From assembly GCA_016786865.1 (NCBI GenBank), contig JAEUVE010000020.1, forward strand, positions 62,001 through 126,000: DNA of 64,000 nucleotides, in the 5' to 3' direction. Positions 8,105-16,818 of the stretch are shown one piece after another (the first letter of the stretch is position 1; the number at the start of each line of letters is the position of its first letter). This DNA is from Sediminibacterium sp. (GTDB taxonomy: Bacteria > Bacteroidota > Bacteroidia > Chitinophagales > Chitinophagaceae). Below the pieces are notes generated by a model. The model did no database searches, was not told the origin of the DNA, and was given only the letters and a program-made list of their open reading frames with translations. The position numbers were made by a program, and so were the translations under genes.

Positions 8105-8875
8105 ATGCGTTTTTTATACTGTTTCAAAGCGGAGTGGATCAAGAAAAGGGGAAGTCTGGCGGCCTGGCTGGTAATCATTGGCGGTTTTTTTACTCCTGCC
8201 ATCAGAACCTTTGCAGCTATCTATAGAAGTGACTCAACCCGGAAAGCTTTGCTGAAACCCGATTTCTGGAGCAATCACTGGCTGGCTTCCTGGGATACCA
8301 TTGCCATGTTCCTGTTACCCTTGGGAGTAATACTGGCTACCAGCCTGGTAACGCAGATTGAATTCAAGAACAATACCTGGAAACAATTGCATACTACTCC
8401 CCAGTCATTCACAGGAATTTTTTGGGCCAAACTGCTGGTCATCCTGGTTATGCTGGTACAATTCCTGGTAATCTTTACAATTGGCACTTATTTATCCGGA
8501 ATCATTCCTTCATTGATCATCAGCAATGCAAGCTGGCCAACCGGAGCAATTCCATATAGCAAAATTTTCAGCGAAAGTGTTTATTTTTTTGTGGATTGTT
8601 TGCCGATTGTGGCCATTCAGTTTCTGCTGAGTTTACAGTTCAAAAATTTCCTCGTTCCCGTAGGCACAGGTATGGCGCTGTGGATTACCTCCATGGTTTC
8701 GCTCTCCTGGAAGTACAGTTACCTGGTTCCATTTTCACAGGGTGCCCTGTTTTATTTAAAAACTTCAGGAAGGATCACCCGCGATCTGCCTGTTCACGAG
8801 GTGGCTGTATTTTACTTTACAGTGATCAGCATTATTAGCTATATATTGTATATTACTAAAAAAGAAAAAGGATAA
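8105..8875 (+). CDS. ABC-2 type permease subunit
   Basis: 256-aa membrane protein with six hydrophobic segments, starting 10 bp after the ATPase gene. The layout (short cytoplasmic start FLYCFKAEWIKKRGSLAAW, then a helix, then a pair near residues 60-75 and 105-130) matches the lantibiotic-immunity/ABC-2 permease fold. It presumably forms the channel for the upstream ATPase; the substrate is unknown. Confidence 0.8.
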   Translation: MRFLYCFKAEWIKKRGSLAAWLVIIGGFFTPAIRTFAAIYRSDSTRKALLKPDFWSNHWLASWDTIAMFLLPLGVILATSLVTQIEFKNNTWKQLHTTPQSFTGIFWAKLLVILVMLVQFLVIFTIGTYLSGIIPSLIISNASWPTGAIPYSKIFSESVYFFVDCLPIVAIQFLLSLQFKNFLVPVGTGMALWITSMVSLSWKYSYLVPFSQGALFYLKTSGRITRDLPVHEVAVFYFTVISIISYILYITKKEKG

Positions 8876-8880
8876 ACAGT

Positions 8881-9951
8881 ATGCACCGTTCACTGGTAAT
8901 AGCAATACATATCGGGTATTGGTTCATGTTTTTATTGCTTCTGATGCTGTTTTATTTCATCCTGATGCTGTTGCCCTCTTATGCCAACCTGCAACACCCG
9001 CCGCCCACCGGACGTTTTTTATTCTGGACAAAACTCATGTTGGGCTTTGCCGTTATTCCCGGCGTGATTTGTTTCTATAGTTTTTATGGTTTTTTATTCA
9101 ACCGATACCTCAGCAATAAAAAATTCATACAGTTTATTTTATTGGGATTAAGCGTTGCTATTGGAGCGGCCTGGGTGGGCCTTGCAATTGAATCACTTCC
9201 TTTTATGCTTGGAACCCGGTTTGTACAATGGCGCAGTTTTACTTCGGGAGCTGTTTTGCTCGGCATTATGAGCTTTAGTGCACTGGTGAACGGTATTATC
9301 GGTGCCATCATTAAAGGGTTTATCAGTTGGTTCAACGATATAAAACTAAAAGAAGAACTGGCGCAGAAAAACTATGAAATGGAACTAAACCTGGTAAAAT
9401 CACAGATCAATCCACATTTTTTATTCAATACACTGAATAATATTGATGTGTTGATCGAAAAGAATCCGCCAAAAGCTTCGGTATATTTTAAAAAGTTGTC
9501 TGAGATCATGCGATTTATGCTCTATGAAACCAAAACCGAAAAGATTCCTGTTAGCCAAGAACTAGCGTATATAGAAAAGTACATTGACCTTCAAAAGATT
9601 AGAACTGCCAATCCTGATTTTGTTGAGTATTCCATCGAAGGCGATCCCGGTAATGCGATGACCGAACCCATGCTTTTTATTCCTTTTATAGAAAATGCAT
9701 TTAAACATGCAAAAACTACCAAAGAAGGTGCAGGCATTCGGATACATTTTGGGTTTACTCCGGATACCATTCGGTTTAGTTGCGAAAACAATGTGCAACA
9801 CAACCGGATAAAAGATGAAAGTTATGGCGGACTCGGCAATGGACTAATAGAGAAAAGACTTGAACTACTGTACCCCGGTAAACATGTGCTGGAAGTAAAC
9901 AAAGAACACGATCTGTATACCATAAATTTAAGTATTCAACATGCCGGTTAA
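8881..9951 (+). CDS. LytS/YehU-type sensor histidine kinase
   Basis: 356 aa. Four hydrophobic segments fill residues 5-150, followed by a short coiled linker and a His_kinase (PF06580) domain with QINPHFLFNTLNNID, phospho-acceptor His179. The ATPase end includes FIPFIENAFKHA and GGLGNGLIEKRLELLYPG. There is no large extracellular sensor, so like BceS-type kinases it may sense through the transporter encoded upstream (inference). The 3' end overlaps the LytTR gene by 11 bp. Confidence 0.9.
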   Translation: MHRSLVIAIHIGYWFMFLLLLMLFYFILMLLPSYANLQHPPPTGRFLFWTKLMLGFAVIPGVICFYSFYGFLFNRYLSNKKFIQFILLGLSVAIGAAWVGLAIESLPFMLGTRFVQWRSFTSGAVLLGIMSFSALVNGIIGAIIKGFISWFNDIKLKEELAQKNYEMELNLVKSQINPHFLFNTLNNIDVLIEKNPPKASVYFKKLSEIMRFMLYETKTEKIPVSQELAYIEKYIDLQKIRTANPDFVEYSIEGDPGNAMTEPMLFIPFIENAFKHAKTTKEGAGIRIHFGFTPDTIRFSCENNVQHNRIKDESYGGLGNGLIEKRLELLYPGKHVLEVNKEHDLYTINLSIQHAG

Positions 9952-10636
9952 TTGTATTATTGTGGAGGATGAGCCACTGGCTCAGGAGCGGCTCAGGGAT
10001 TATATCCTCAGAATTCCCGACTTACATTTGCAACAGGTATTTGAGAACAGCCTCGACGCCTTGGTTTACACCAAAACGCACCCCGTTGATCTGTGTTTCC
10101 TGGACATTCACCTGGAAGGCATATCGGGTATACAATTACTGGAAAACGCACAAATAGGTGCGCAAGTCATTCTTACCACTGCATATCATGAATACGCAAT
10201 AAAGGGCTACGAACTCAATGTAACCGATTACCTGCTTAAACCCTATTCCTTCGAACGCTTTCTGCAGGCAGTAGAGAAAGCAAAAACAAATCTTGCAAAT
10301 AAGCCTGGCGTAGCTCCTCCCCGGTATTTTTTTGTAAAAACTGCATATAAACTGGAGAAAGTATCTTATGCCGAAGTTTTGTATATAGAAGGCATGCGGG
10401 ATTACAGAAAAATTCATACCATCGGTCGCCAGATCATGACCTTGCAGACCTTTAAAGAACTCGAAAAAGAAATTCCTCCTGAAATACTATGCCGCGTACA
10501 CAAATCCTATATGGTGGCAATCGACAAGATTGATACAATCGAAAAAGATGAGATCAGGATCGGGAACTCAACCATCTATATTTCCGATACTTATCGGGAT
10601 GCTTTTTTTAAGTTAATTACAAGTCGCAGGAATTAA
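9941..10636 (+). CDS. LytTR-family response regulator
   Basis: 231 aa. Receiver domain 1-120 with acidic VEDE, phospho-acceptor Asp55 in CFLDIHLEG and the KPYSFERF lysine; LytTR DNA-binding domain about 135-230 (VLYIEGMRDYRKIHT, RVHKSYMVAIDKID). It is translationally coupled to the kinase by an 11-bp overlap. Its most likely target in the window is the 21-bp TTGCAG array upstream of its own operon. Confidence 0.9.
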   Translation: MPVNCIIVEDEPLAQERLRDYILRIPDLHLQQVFENSLDALVYTKTHPVDLCFLDIHLEGISGIQLLENAQIGAQVILTTAYHEYAIKGYELNVTDYLLKPYSFERFLQAVEKAKTNLANKPGVAPPRYFFVKTAYKLEKVSYAEVLYIEGMRDYRKIHTIGRQIMTLQTFKELEKEIPPEILCRVHKSYMVAIDKIDTIEKDEIRIGNSTIYISDTYRDAFFKLITSRRN

Positions 10637-10675
10637 CTTATTTACAAACAGTAAAATGGCGTTCAACCAATTAAC

Positions 10676-11752
10676 TCATTGTTGAATTAAGCTACACAAT
10701 ATTTCATCGTTAAACAACCGAATGCTTCCGCGCTTGAATGCAAAAGCCTGTGCTTGCTTCAAAGCCCCTGCTAATTGAAACCCACTTTGTTTATACTCCA
10801 GGGCTAAACCAGTCTTTGACAAACAGGCTGCCAGGTATTCCTGCTCTGTTTGCCCGGGAGTGGGGATCAGGATCATTTTTTTCTCCAGAGACAACAGTTC
10901 CATCACGGTGGTGTAACCACTCCTGCTTATTACCAGCCCACTTTCCTGTATGGCCTTTCCCAATGCTTTTCCGTTGAGGTGATTAACCACAGTAACCTGT
11001 TCCGGCACAGGTGGAAGCGCAGTATCTGCCGGCCTGCCCCTCACCAGCAAAATCCGGGCACTGATGCCGCTTAGCTGGCTGAGTATTTTTTCTTCCAGCA
11101 GGCTGCGCTGTGGTTCCGGACCCGACAACAGCACACACAAATCGTATTTCTCCGGAACCGGTTCTTTTGTGAATCTGGATAGTAAATTGATATAATGCAC
11201 CGGAACAGCCGGCATCTGCGGTGGATGAGACAATGCTCCTGCAATTCCCGGGGGCACTGTCATATCCGGTACCCAGCAGGCAGTGAAATGATTGATGAAC
11301 CGGTAGTTGATCAAACGCAACAGCCTTTCTGCCCAGGGAAAGGGCGCTTTGATGGTTAACTGATGTGTAATCAAAAAGCTGGGAATAACTGCATGGTATA
11401 ATCCATACCGGTTATCGGAAACAACGCAGGTAATTTTTTCCGCTTCAACAATCTGTTTCAACCAGCGATGTTCCTGCCGGACAGCTGCATAAATCTGCGG
11501 GAGCTGTATCATCAGCTTTAGGGAGAAAAAAAGTTTACTCCTGCTGTACCGCACCCTGTATCCGCGGAGTGGAATCATTTTTAATTTCGGGAACTCCTGC
11601 TGCAGCAACATTGCCTGCCCTCCTTCTGCAGCAAGCACTACTTCATGCCCATCGTTGAGCAATGCCTGAATGAGTGGGATGCAACGAGTGGCATGTCCGA
11701 GCCCCCAATCCAACGGCGCAACCAGCACTTTATGTTTTCTATAACTTATCAA
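10676..11752 (-). CDS. GT-B glycosyltransferase-like protein (MurG-related)
   Basis: 358 aa. The N terminus VLVAPLDWGLGHATRCIPLIQAL is the glycine-rich nucleotide-sugar fold start seen in the MurG/GT28 group. The C-terminal half has the second Rossmann domain with VISRSGYTTVMELLSLEKKMILIPTPGQTEQ, the acceptor/UDP-binding loop. Donor and acceptor cannot be assigned; related proteins act on glycolipids or peptidoglycan precursors. The start is uncertain: a TTG at 11752 or a GTG at 11728. It is divergent from the 39-aa lipoprotein by 51 bp. Confidence 0.75.
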   Translation of the reverse strand: MISYRKHKVLVAPLDWGLGHATRCIPLIQALLNDGHEVVLAAEGGQAMLLQQEFPKLKMIPLRGYRVRYSRSKLFFSLKLMIQLPQIYAAVRQEHRWLKQIVEAEKITCVVSDNRYGLYHAVIPSFLITHQLTIKAPFPWAERLLRLINYRFINHFTACWVPDMTVPPGIAGALSHPPQMPAVPVHYINLLSRFTKEPVPEKYDLCVLLSGPEPQRSLLEEKILSQLSGISARILLVRGRPADTALPPVPEQVTVVNHLNGKALGKAIQESGLVISRSGYTTVMELLSLEKKMILIPTPGQTEQEYLAACLSKTGLALEYKQSGFQLAGALKQAQAFAFKRGSIRLFNDEILCSLIQQ

Positions 11753-11803
11753 ACAAGCATTTTTACCGGTTTAACACGCAATTTTATTACTTTAGTTTCT
11801 CTT

Positions 11804-11923
11804 ATGAAACTGAAAACATTTCAAATTGTTCTGCTGCTATTGCTTACTACTGTGTTGGCAAGCTCCTGTTCGGTATTCCAGAAATCAAATAAAACCAAGT
11901 ACTGCGGGTGTCCGAAACACTAA
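11804..11923 (+). CDS. Tiny lipoprotein ending in CGCPKH
   Basis: 39-aa product: basic start MKLKTF, hydrophobic core, lipobox LASSC with lipidated Cys near residue 23, then a mature tail of only about 17 residues ending YCGCPKH. I recognise no characterised family; very short lipoproteins with Cys-rich tails recur in Bacteroidota. A one-mismatch -7 element (TACTTTAG) lies 8 nt before the ATG. The two tail cysteines could bind metal or form a disulfide (inference). Confidence 0.6.
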   Translation: MKLKTFQIVLLLLLTTVLASSCSVFQKSNKTKYCGCPKH

Positions 11924-11955
11924 CACAAACAGGCAGGTAACCGAGCACCATTGCC

Positions 11956-13215
11956 TCAGGATAATTTTGCAAGCGCTGTCTCCAATTTGGCCAGCATCTC
12001 CGGAATTTCTTCCTTCACACTGGTTCCAACGCTCAGTCTGTACCAGGGGTTTGCAGCATCCGCACCAAATGCTGAAAATGGAACCACGGCCAGTTTAGCT
12101 TCTCCCAATATATAAGAGGTAACATCGGACTGTGTAGCCAAAACGGTTCCGTCGGCAGTTTTCTTTCCTGTAAGATTCAGTTGAATGGTAAGATAAATAG
12201 CCGCCTGCGGGGCTACGGCATCTACAGGATATCCCTTTGCTTTTAATGCTATAAACCCATCATATATGCTGCGTAAGCGGAAAGCTATTTCAGATTTAAA
12301 ATGGTCGAGATATACTGCAATGGCTTTGTTCATGTGCAGGTATTCTGCAACAGCACGCTGCTCGGCCATCGGTGCCCAGGCGCCAATATGACTCAGGATG
12401 GCCTTCATCTTTCCGATTACATTTTCCGGACCCAATGCCCAACCTACCCTTACACCAGTTGCTGCAAACACTTTAGAGATGCCATCGATGTAAATGGTGT
12501 AAGGCTTCATTGCCGGATTCAATGCAAGCGGATTGTAATGCCTGGTTTCACCATAGGTGAGCGTCCAATACATCTGATCGAACATCAGGTAAAGTTTCTT
12601 TTCTTCCGGACCACGCAAACTGTTTTCTTCGAGGATCAGATCGCAGATTTGCTTCAGTGAGCTTTCGGATAAGGTAGTGCCGGTTGGATTCTGAGGTGTA
12701 CAAAGACAAATCAGGGTAGCTCCTTTAATATGGGCCCTGATGTCTTCTACCGTGGGCATAAAATTATTTTCAGGGGTACAGTTTATCAAACAATGTTCCC
12801 CTTCGGTTAAATGCACATAGTGGTTGTTGTTCCAGGAGGGCACACCATAAATGACCTTATCCCCCTTGTCTACAATTACCCTGAACAAGGAATAAATCAG
12901 CGGACGCCCTCCGGATGCTACCTGAATTTCAGCAGGAGTAAAGTCCAGGCCTTCCCATTCTTTGATGAATGCACTGATGGCCTTGCGCAGGTCAATAATA
13001 CCCTCTGCTGCAGGATAGCTGGTGTGATGTTTTTTATACGCATCAATAATCAGCGCTTCCAGCTCTGCCGGTATCGGAAAAATATTCGGGTTAAAATCAC
13101 CGATGGTAAAATTGTAAATCTTTTCGCCATTGCGAATCCGTTCATTGATGGCATTGCCCAGTTTCACAATTTCACTTCCAATCAATGTTTCTGCTAAATG
13201 GCTTAAATGACTCAT
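11956..13215 (-). CDS. PLP-dependent class I/II aminotransferase
   Basis: 419 aa, fold-type I aminotransferase of the aspartate-aminotransferase group. The cofactor lysine is in DGISKVFAATGVRVGW, with the substrate-carboxylate arginine 8 residues on; TPQNPTGTTLS and a conserved Asp/Tyr pair (FDQMYW) complete the PLP pocket. The ATG at 13215 is taken because the ORF extension to 13233 lacks family-like sequence and an exact -7 element lies 15 nt upstream. Substrate specificity (aspartate, tyrosine or another amino acid) cannot be told. Confidence 0.85.
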   Translation of the reverse strand: MSHLSHLAETLIGSEIVKLGNAINERIRNGEKIYNFTIGDFNPNIFPIPAELEALIIDAYKKHHTSYPAAEGIIDLRKAISAFIKEWEGLDFTPAEIQVASGGRPLIYSLFRVIVDKGDKVIYGVPSWNNNHYVHLTEGEHCLINCTPENNFMPTVEDIRAHIKGATLICLCTPQNPTGTTLSESSLKQICDLILEENSLRGPEEKKLYLMFDQMYWTLTYGETRHYNPLALNPAMKPYTIYIDGISKVFAATGVRVGWALGPENVIGKMKAILSHIGAWAPMAEQRAVAEYLHMNKAIAVYLDHFKSEIAFRLRSIYDGFIALKAKGYPVDAVAPQAAIYLTIQLNLTGKKTADGTVLATQSDVTSYILGEAKLAVVPFSAFGADAANPWYRLSVGTSVKEEIPEMLAKLETALAKLS

Positions 13216-13230
13216 ATAAAAAATTTGCAG

Positions 13231-13238
13231 CAAAGTTA
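13231..13238 (-). promoter_or_regulatory. -7 element TAACTTTG for the aminotransferase gene
   Basis: Exact TAnnTTTG, 15 nt upstream of the ATG at 13215. Confidence 0.45.
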
Positions 13239-13283
13239 CGGCATTGCAAGAATTCTATTTTAACTTCATTCAAAAGCATCATC

Positions 13284-13463
13284 ATGGGAAAAGCAAAATC
13301 GAGCAGAAAAAATACCAAAAAACCCGTTGCCGCATCCGGCATGGTATCAAAGCCTGCTGGCCCGGGAGCCACATTTGGCAAGGCTGCAGGACAGTTGGGA
13401 AGTAAGAATTTTTCCTCAGCAAAAAAAGGTGGCTTTTCCGTTACACCCAGAAAAGCATCTTAA
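13284..13463 (+). CDS. 59-aa basic low-complexity protein
   Basis: The product starts MGKAKSSRKNTKKPV and is rich in Lys, Ser, Gly and Ala, with no hydrophobic segment and no recognisable domain. The run AGPGATFGKAAGQLGSKNF suggests a flexible, nucleic-acid-like or ribosome-associated peptide rather than an enzyme (inference). A strong bidirectional terminator follows 20 bp after the stop, which supports real transcription. Function unknown. Confidence 0.55.
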   Translation: MGKAKSSRKNTKKPVAASGMVSKPAGPGATFGKAAGQLGSKNFSSAKKGGFSVTPRKAS

Positions 13464-13483
13464 TACAGCCTGAATCGTATTAA

Positions 13484-13516
13484 AAAAAGCCCTCCTGTAT
13501 AACAGGAGGGCTTTTT
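13484..13516. terminator. Bidirectional intrinsic terminator
   Basis: A perfect 15-bp stem (arms 13484-13498 and 13502-13516, 3-nt loop) with GC-rich core GCCCTCCTGT and A/T tails on both sides. It separates the convergent 59-aa gene and the large Asp-box gene and can serve both. Confidence 0.9.
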
Positions 13517-13541
13517 AGTTGTAGCTTTTGTTCTATTGCGA

Positions 13542-16500
13542 TTATTCGATCGTTTTATACTCTTTGAACAGTTTTACCGGAGCGGCTTCTGCAAGTGACT
13601 TGTACTGCTTCCACTTACCATCAAACAATTCATTGGCCTTTTTCACTACCTGCTCTACCGCTTCTTCGGCATAAGACATCAGGCGATCTTCCTGTGCGCC
13701 AGGCAATGCTGTTTTGCCCATCAGCAACATTCTGGCTTCGCCCAACAGTCCATTGATGGTTTCCTGAGGAATATTACCATAGCCCTGCTTCAGTTGTGGC
13801 TTTCCGTTGAGCATCTCACGAATTTCCTTAATGCCTTCCGTTACCTGCTTACCTGCTTTACGCAGTGTATCAGCATTTTTTCTATCCATATTCGGCATTC
13901 CGGCTTCCACCTTGCGGATGGTCTCCTCAGCTTCTGCCAAACGATCATTTACCGCATTCAGCCGCAGGATAGATTTTTCCATTCTGGCGTTGGCCTTGCG
14001 GATGGCATCCCTGATCTCTTTGGAAGTAGGTGAATTGGGGTCATCGTTCACTACTACAGTTGTACTGTCTGCAATGTCTTTGCCTAAACTCAGCACAACT
14101 TTGTAGGTTCCCGGATCAACAGGTAAACCTCCTGGCTCCGCATTACCGCCACCTCCGCCAAAGCGGCCACCGCCTCTGCCACCAAATCCGGACTGACGGA
14201 TACCTTTTCCTTCCATTCCCCAGAAGAAACGGTTAAATCCGGTATCTGCTTTTGCCCGGAGATTTCTTACCACTACCCCGTTTGCATCAACGATCCTGAT
14301 AGATGCTGTATCCGAAATCTTGTTCTTTCCACTGTCTGCTGCTGTTTTATGAACAAAGAAACTGATCGGTGCACCAGTGCGCTTATTCTCCCCTTCGTAA
14401 GTACCATATGTACTGTACTCTATACCGGCAGCCTTTTTCATTTTAGCCTGGTATGCTACAGGAGCGTCAAATGCAGTGAGTTTTTTTGCAAAGAGCTGGC
14501 CTTTGTTGGCAGCTGCCTTTCTCAAAGGACGTATATCATCCAGAATCCAAAGCGCCCTTCCAAACGTTGCTATTACCAGGTCTGCTTCTCTTTCCTGAAT
14601 AGCCAGGTCGTATGTTGAAACAGAAGGATACTCATTTTTGAACTGCTGGAAGTTGGCACCGTTATCCAGACTAACCCACAAACCCTGTTCTGTACCTGCA
14701 AAAATCAGGTTGGGTTCTACCGGATCCTGAATCACCGTTAAAGCATAACCAACTACTTTCTTTTCATCCACCATTCTGGTCCATGTTTTACCATAATCGG
14801 TGGTGCGGAAAATATAAGGCTTCATATCGCCTCTTCTGTAATCGTTTACTACCACAAATGCTTCTCCACCATTGTGCCTGGATGCCCTGATCTGTGGAAC
14901 CCATGCACCCAATGGCATACCGGGGATTTTACCGCGGAAGTTGGTCCATGTTTTACCACCATCTCTGGTCAGCTGTACATTACCATCATCTGTTCCAACC
15001 CAGATTACACCTCTTTCTTTTGCAGAAGGTTCAATGGTTAGAATAGTGCAATGGTTTTCTGCTCCGGTAATATCTACAGATATACCTCCGTTGTTGCTTT
15101 GATCAATTTTAGCAGAATCGTTGGTTGTTAAATCAGGAGAAATCAGTTCCCAGGATGTACCTCTGTTGGTACTCTTGTTCACAAATTGGCTTCCGTAATA
15201 AATAGTACCTGCATCAAAAGGATCCTGTGCAAGTGCTGCATTCCAGTTAAAACGCTGCCGGGTGGTTTTATCCGGACGCGGAGGACGGATGCTCCAGTTT
15301 TCACCGGTGGCAATATTGTAGCGAGACAGGTTACCGCCCTGGCTCATGGTATATACCCAGTCCGGATTGGCCGGATCCGGTGACACATCAAAACCATCGC
15401 CACCACTTACGCCCTGCCAGAAAGCATTACGGATACCGCTCTGCACCCATGCATAGGCTGGTCCGTGCCAGCTTCCGTTATCCTGCAATCCCCCCATTAC
15501 ATTGTAAGGGATCTTGTTGTCTACATTGATGTGATAGAATTGACCGAGTGGCAATTTTTCATCGAACTGCCAGGTTTTACCCCTGTCGCGGGAGATACCG
15601 ATACCTCCGTCGTTTCCGTCAATGATAAAGTTGGCATCATTGGGATGAATCCACCACGCATGGTGATCGGGGTGAATACCACTGTATGGAATCACTGGTT
15701 TCCAGGTTTTACCCGCATCTTCACTTACATTAATCACCTGATTGATATTGTAAATCCTGTTTTCATTTTTGGTATCAACCGCTATATCCTGAAAATAAAA
15801 AGCACGGTTGGTTACTACTGCGGGATCGCTGTTTACGAGTTCCCATTTTAAACCGCCGTCGTCGCTTTTATACAAACCGTTTTTTGTAGCCTCCACCAGC
15901 GCATACACCCTGTTGGGGTCTGTTCTGCTGATGCTGATACCAATACGGCCATATTCGCCGTCGGGAAGCCCTTCAGCCTTACCCAGTTTTTTAAAGGTTT
16001 TTCCTGCGTCGTAGGTTACATAAAATCCACTTCCGGGACCACCGCCCTGCAAACTCCAGGGAGTACGTCTGTGCTGGTACATATTCACAAACAACTTATT
16101 GGGGTTAGCTGGATCCATTACCATATCACCCACACCACTGCTACTGTTGGTGTGCAGGATCAATTTCCAGGTTTCGCCACCATCGGTTGTTTTGTATACA
16201 CCCCTTTCCGGATGATCTGCAAATGGATTCCCCATCACGCCGGCATATACTACATCCGGATTATTGGGGTCTATGATGATGCGGTGGATGTTGCGGGTCT
16301 TTTGCAAGCCCATGCACTTCCATGTTTTACCGCCATCCAGGCTCTTGTAAATACCTTCTCCCAGGCTGATAGAGTTACGCGGATTTCCTTCACCGGTACC
16401 AGCCCACACAATGCTGGGGTTGCTTTGTGTAATGGCAATAGATCCTATATTCTGAATGGGCTGATCATCAAAAACAGGCACCCAGCTACCGCCGCCATTC

Positions 16501-16712
16501 TCAGTTTTCCAAACACCGCCACTGGCAGTTCCCAGATAAATTACATTGGGATTGGTCCAGATGGCATCGATGGCAGTAACACGTCCACTCATACCGGCAG
16601 GCCCGATATTACGGGGCTTGAGGTTTTTAAAGTGACGGGAGAGGTCTACCTGCTGTGCAGTAGCAGAAAAAACCGCTGCAGCACAGGCAAGGGTAAATAA
16701 CATTTTTTTCAT
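13542..16712 (-). CDS. Large secreted Asp-box/sortilin-like propeller protein
   Basis: 1,056 aa with a signal peptide (MKKMLFTLACAAAVFSATAQQ begins at 16712). Residues about 30-720 contain many BNR/Asp-box repeats of the form S-x-D-x-G-x-T-W (SLDGGKTW, TTDGGETW, SDDGGLKW, TRDGGKTW, TTDYGKTW), as in VPS10/sortilin-like ten-bladed propellers. The C-terminal 300 residues hold a beta-rich segment with an Arg/Gly-rich patch (near GFGGRGGGRFGGGGG) and a helical tail. It is often annotated as glycosyl hydrolase, but I see no catalytic signature. Export to the periplasm or surface is likely. Confidence 0.8.
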   Translation of the reverse strand: MKKMLFTLACAAAVFSATAQQVDLSRHFKNLKPRNIGPAGMSGRVTAIDAIWTNPNVIYLGTASGGVWKTENGGGSWVPVFDDQPIQNIGSIAITQSNPSIVWAGTGEGNPRNSISLGEGIYKSLDGGKTWKCMGLQKTRNIHRIIIDPNNPDVVYAGVMGNPFADHPERGVYKTTDGGETWKLILHTNSSSGVGDMVMDPANPNKLFVNMYQHRRTPWSLQGGGPGSGFYVTYDAGKTFKKLGKAEGLPDGEYGRIGISISRTDPNRVYALVEATKNGLYKSDDGGLKWELVNSDPAVVTNRAFYFQDIAVDTKNENRIYNINQVINVSEDAGKTWKPVIPYSGIHPDHHAWWIHPNDANFIIDGNDGGIGISRDRGKTWQFDEKLPLGQFYHINVDNKIPYNVMGGLQDNGSWHGPAYAWVQSGIRNAFWQGVSGGDGFDVSPDPANPDWVYTMSQGGNLSRYNIATGENWSIRPPRPDKTTRQRFNWNAALAQDPFDAGTIYYGSQFVNKSTNRGTSWELISPDLTTNDSAKIDQSNNGGISVDITGAENHCTILTIEPSAKERGVIWVGTDDGNVQLTRDGGKTWTNFRGKIPGMPLGAWVPQIRASRHNGGEAFVVVNDYRRGDMKPYIFRTTDYGKTWTRMVDEKKVVGYALTVIQDPVEPNLIFAGTEQGLWVSLDNGANFQQFKNEYPSVSTYDLAIQEREADLVIATFGRALWILDDIRPLRKAAANKGQLFAKKLTAFDAPVAYQAKMKKAAGIEYSTYGTYEGENKRTGAPISFFVHKTAADSGKNKISDTASIRIVDANGVVVRNLRAKADTGFNRFFWGMEGKGIRQSGFGGRGGGRFGGGGGNAEPGGLPVDPGTYKVVLSLGKDIADSTTVVVNDDPNSPTSKEIRDAIRKANARMEKSILRLNAVNDRLAEAEETIRKVEAGMPNMDRKNADTLRKAGKQVTEGIKEIREMLNGKPQLKQGYGNIPQETINGLLGEARMLLMGKTALPGAQEDRLMSYAEEAVEQVVKKANELFDGKWKQYKSLAEAAPVKLFKEYKTIE

Positions 16713-16818
16713 AAACAGAGGTTGTTTTGGAAGGGGTAATTTCTGAAATAAACGACCATTTACCAAATACTAAGGATGAGTGGCCTATATTTATCGGTAG
16801 AAACCAACTGCTTGCTAC

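Noticed and set aside
16071..16700. Long frame opposite the Asp-box protein gene
   Set aside because: Explained by repetitive codon use of the real gene; no family resemblance.
13542..16712. Repeated Asp-box codons as DNA tandem repeats
   Set aside because: The repeats are protein-level propeller motifs without DNA-level periodicity.
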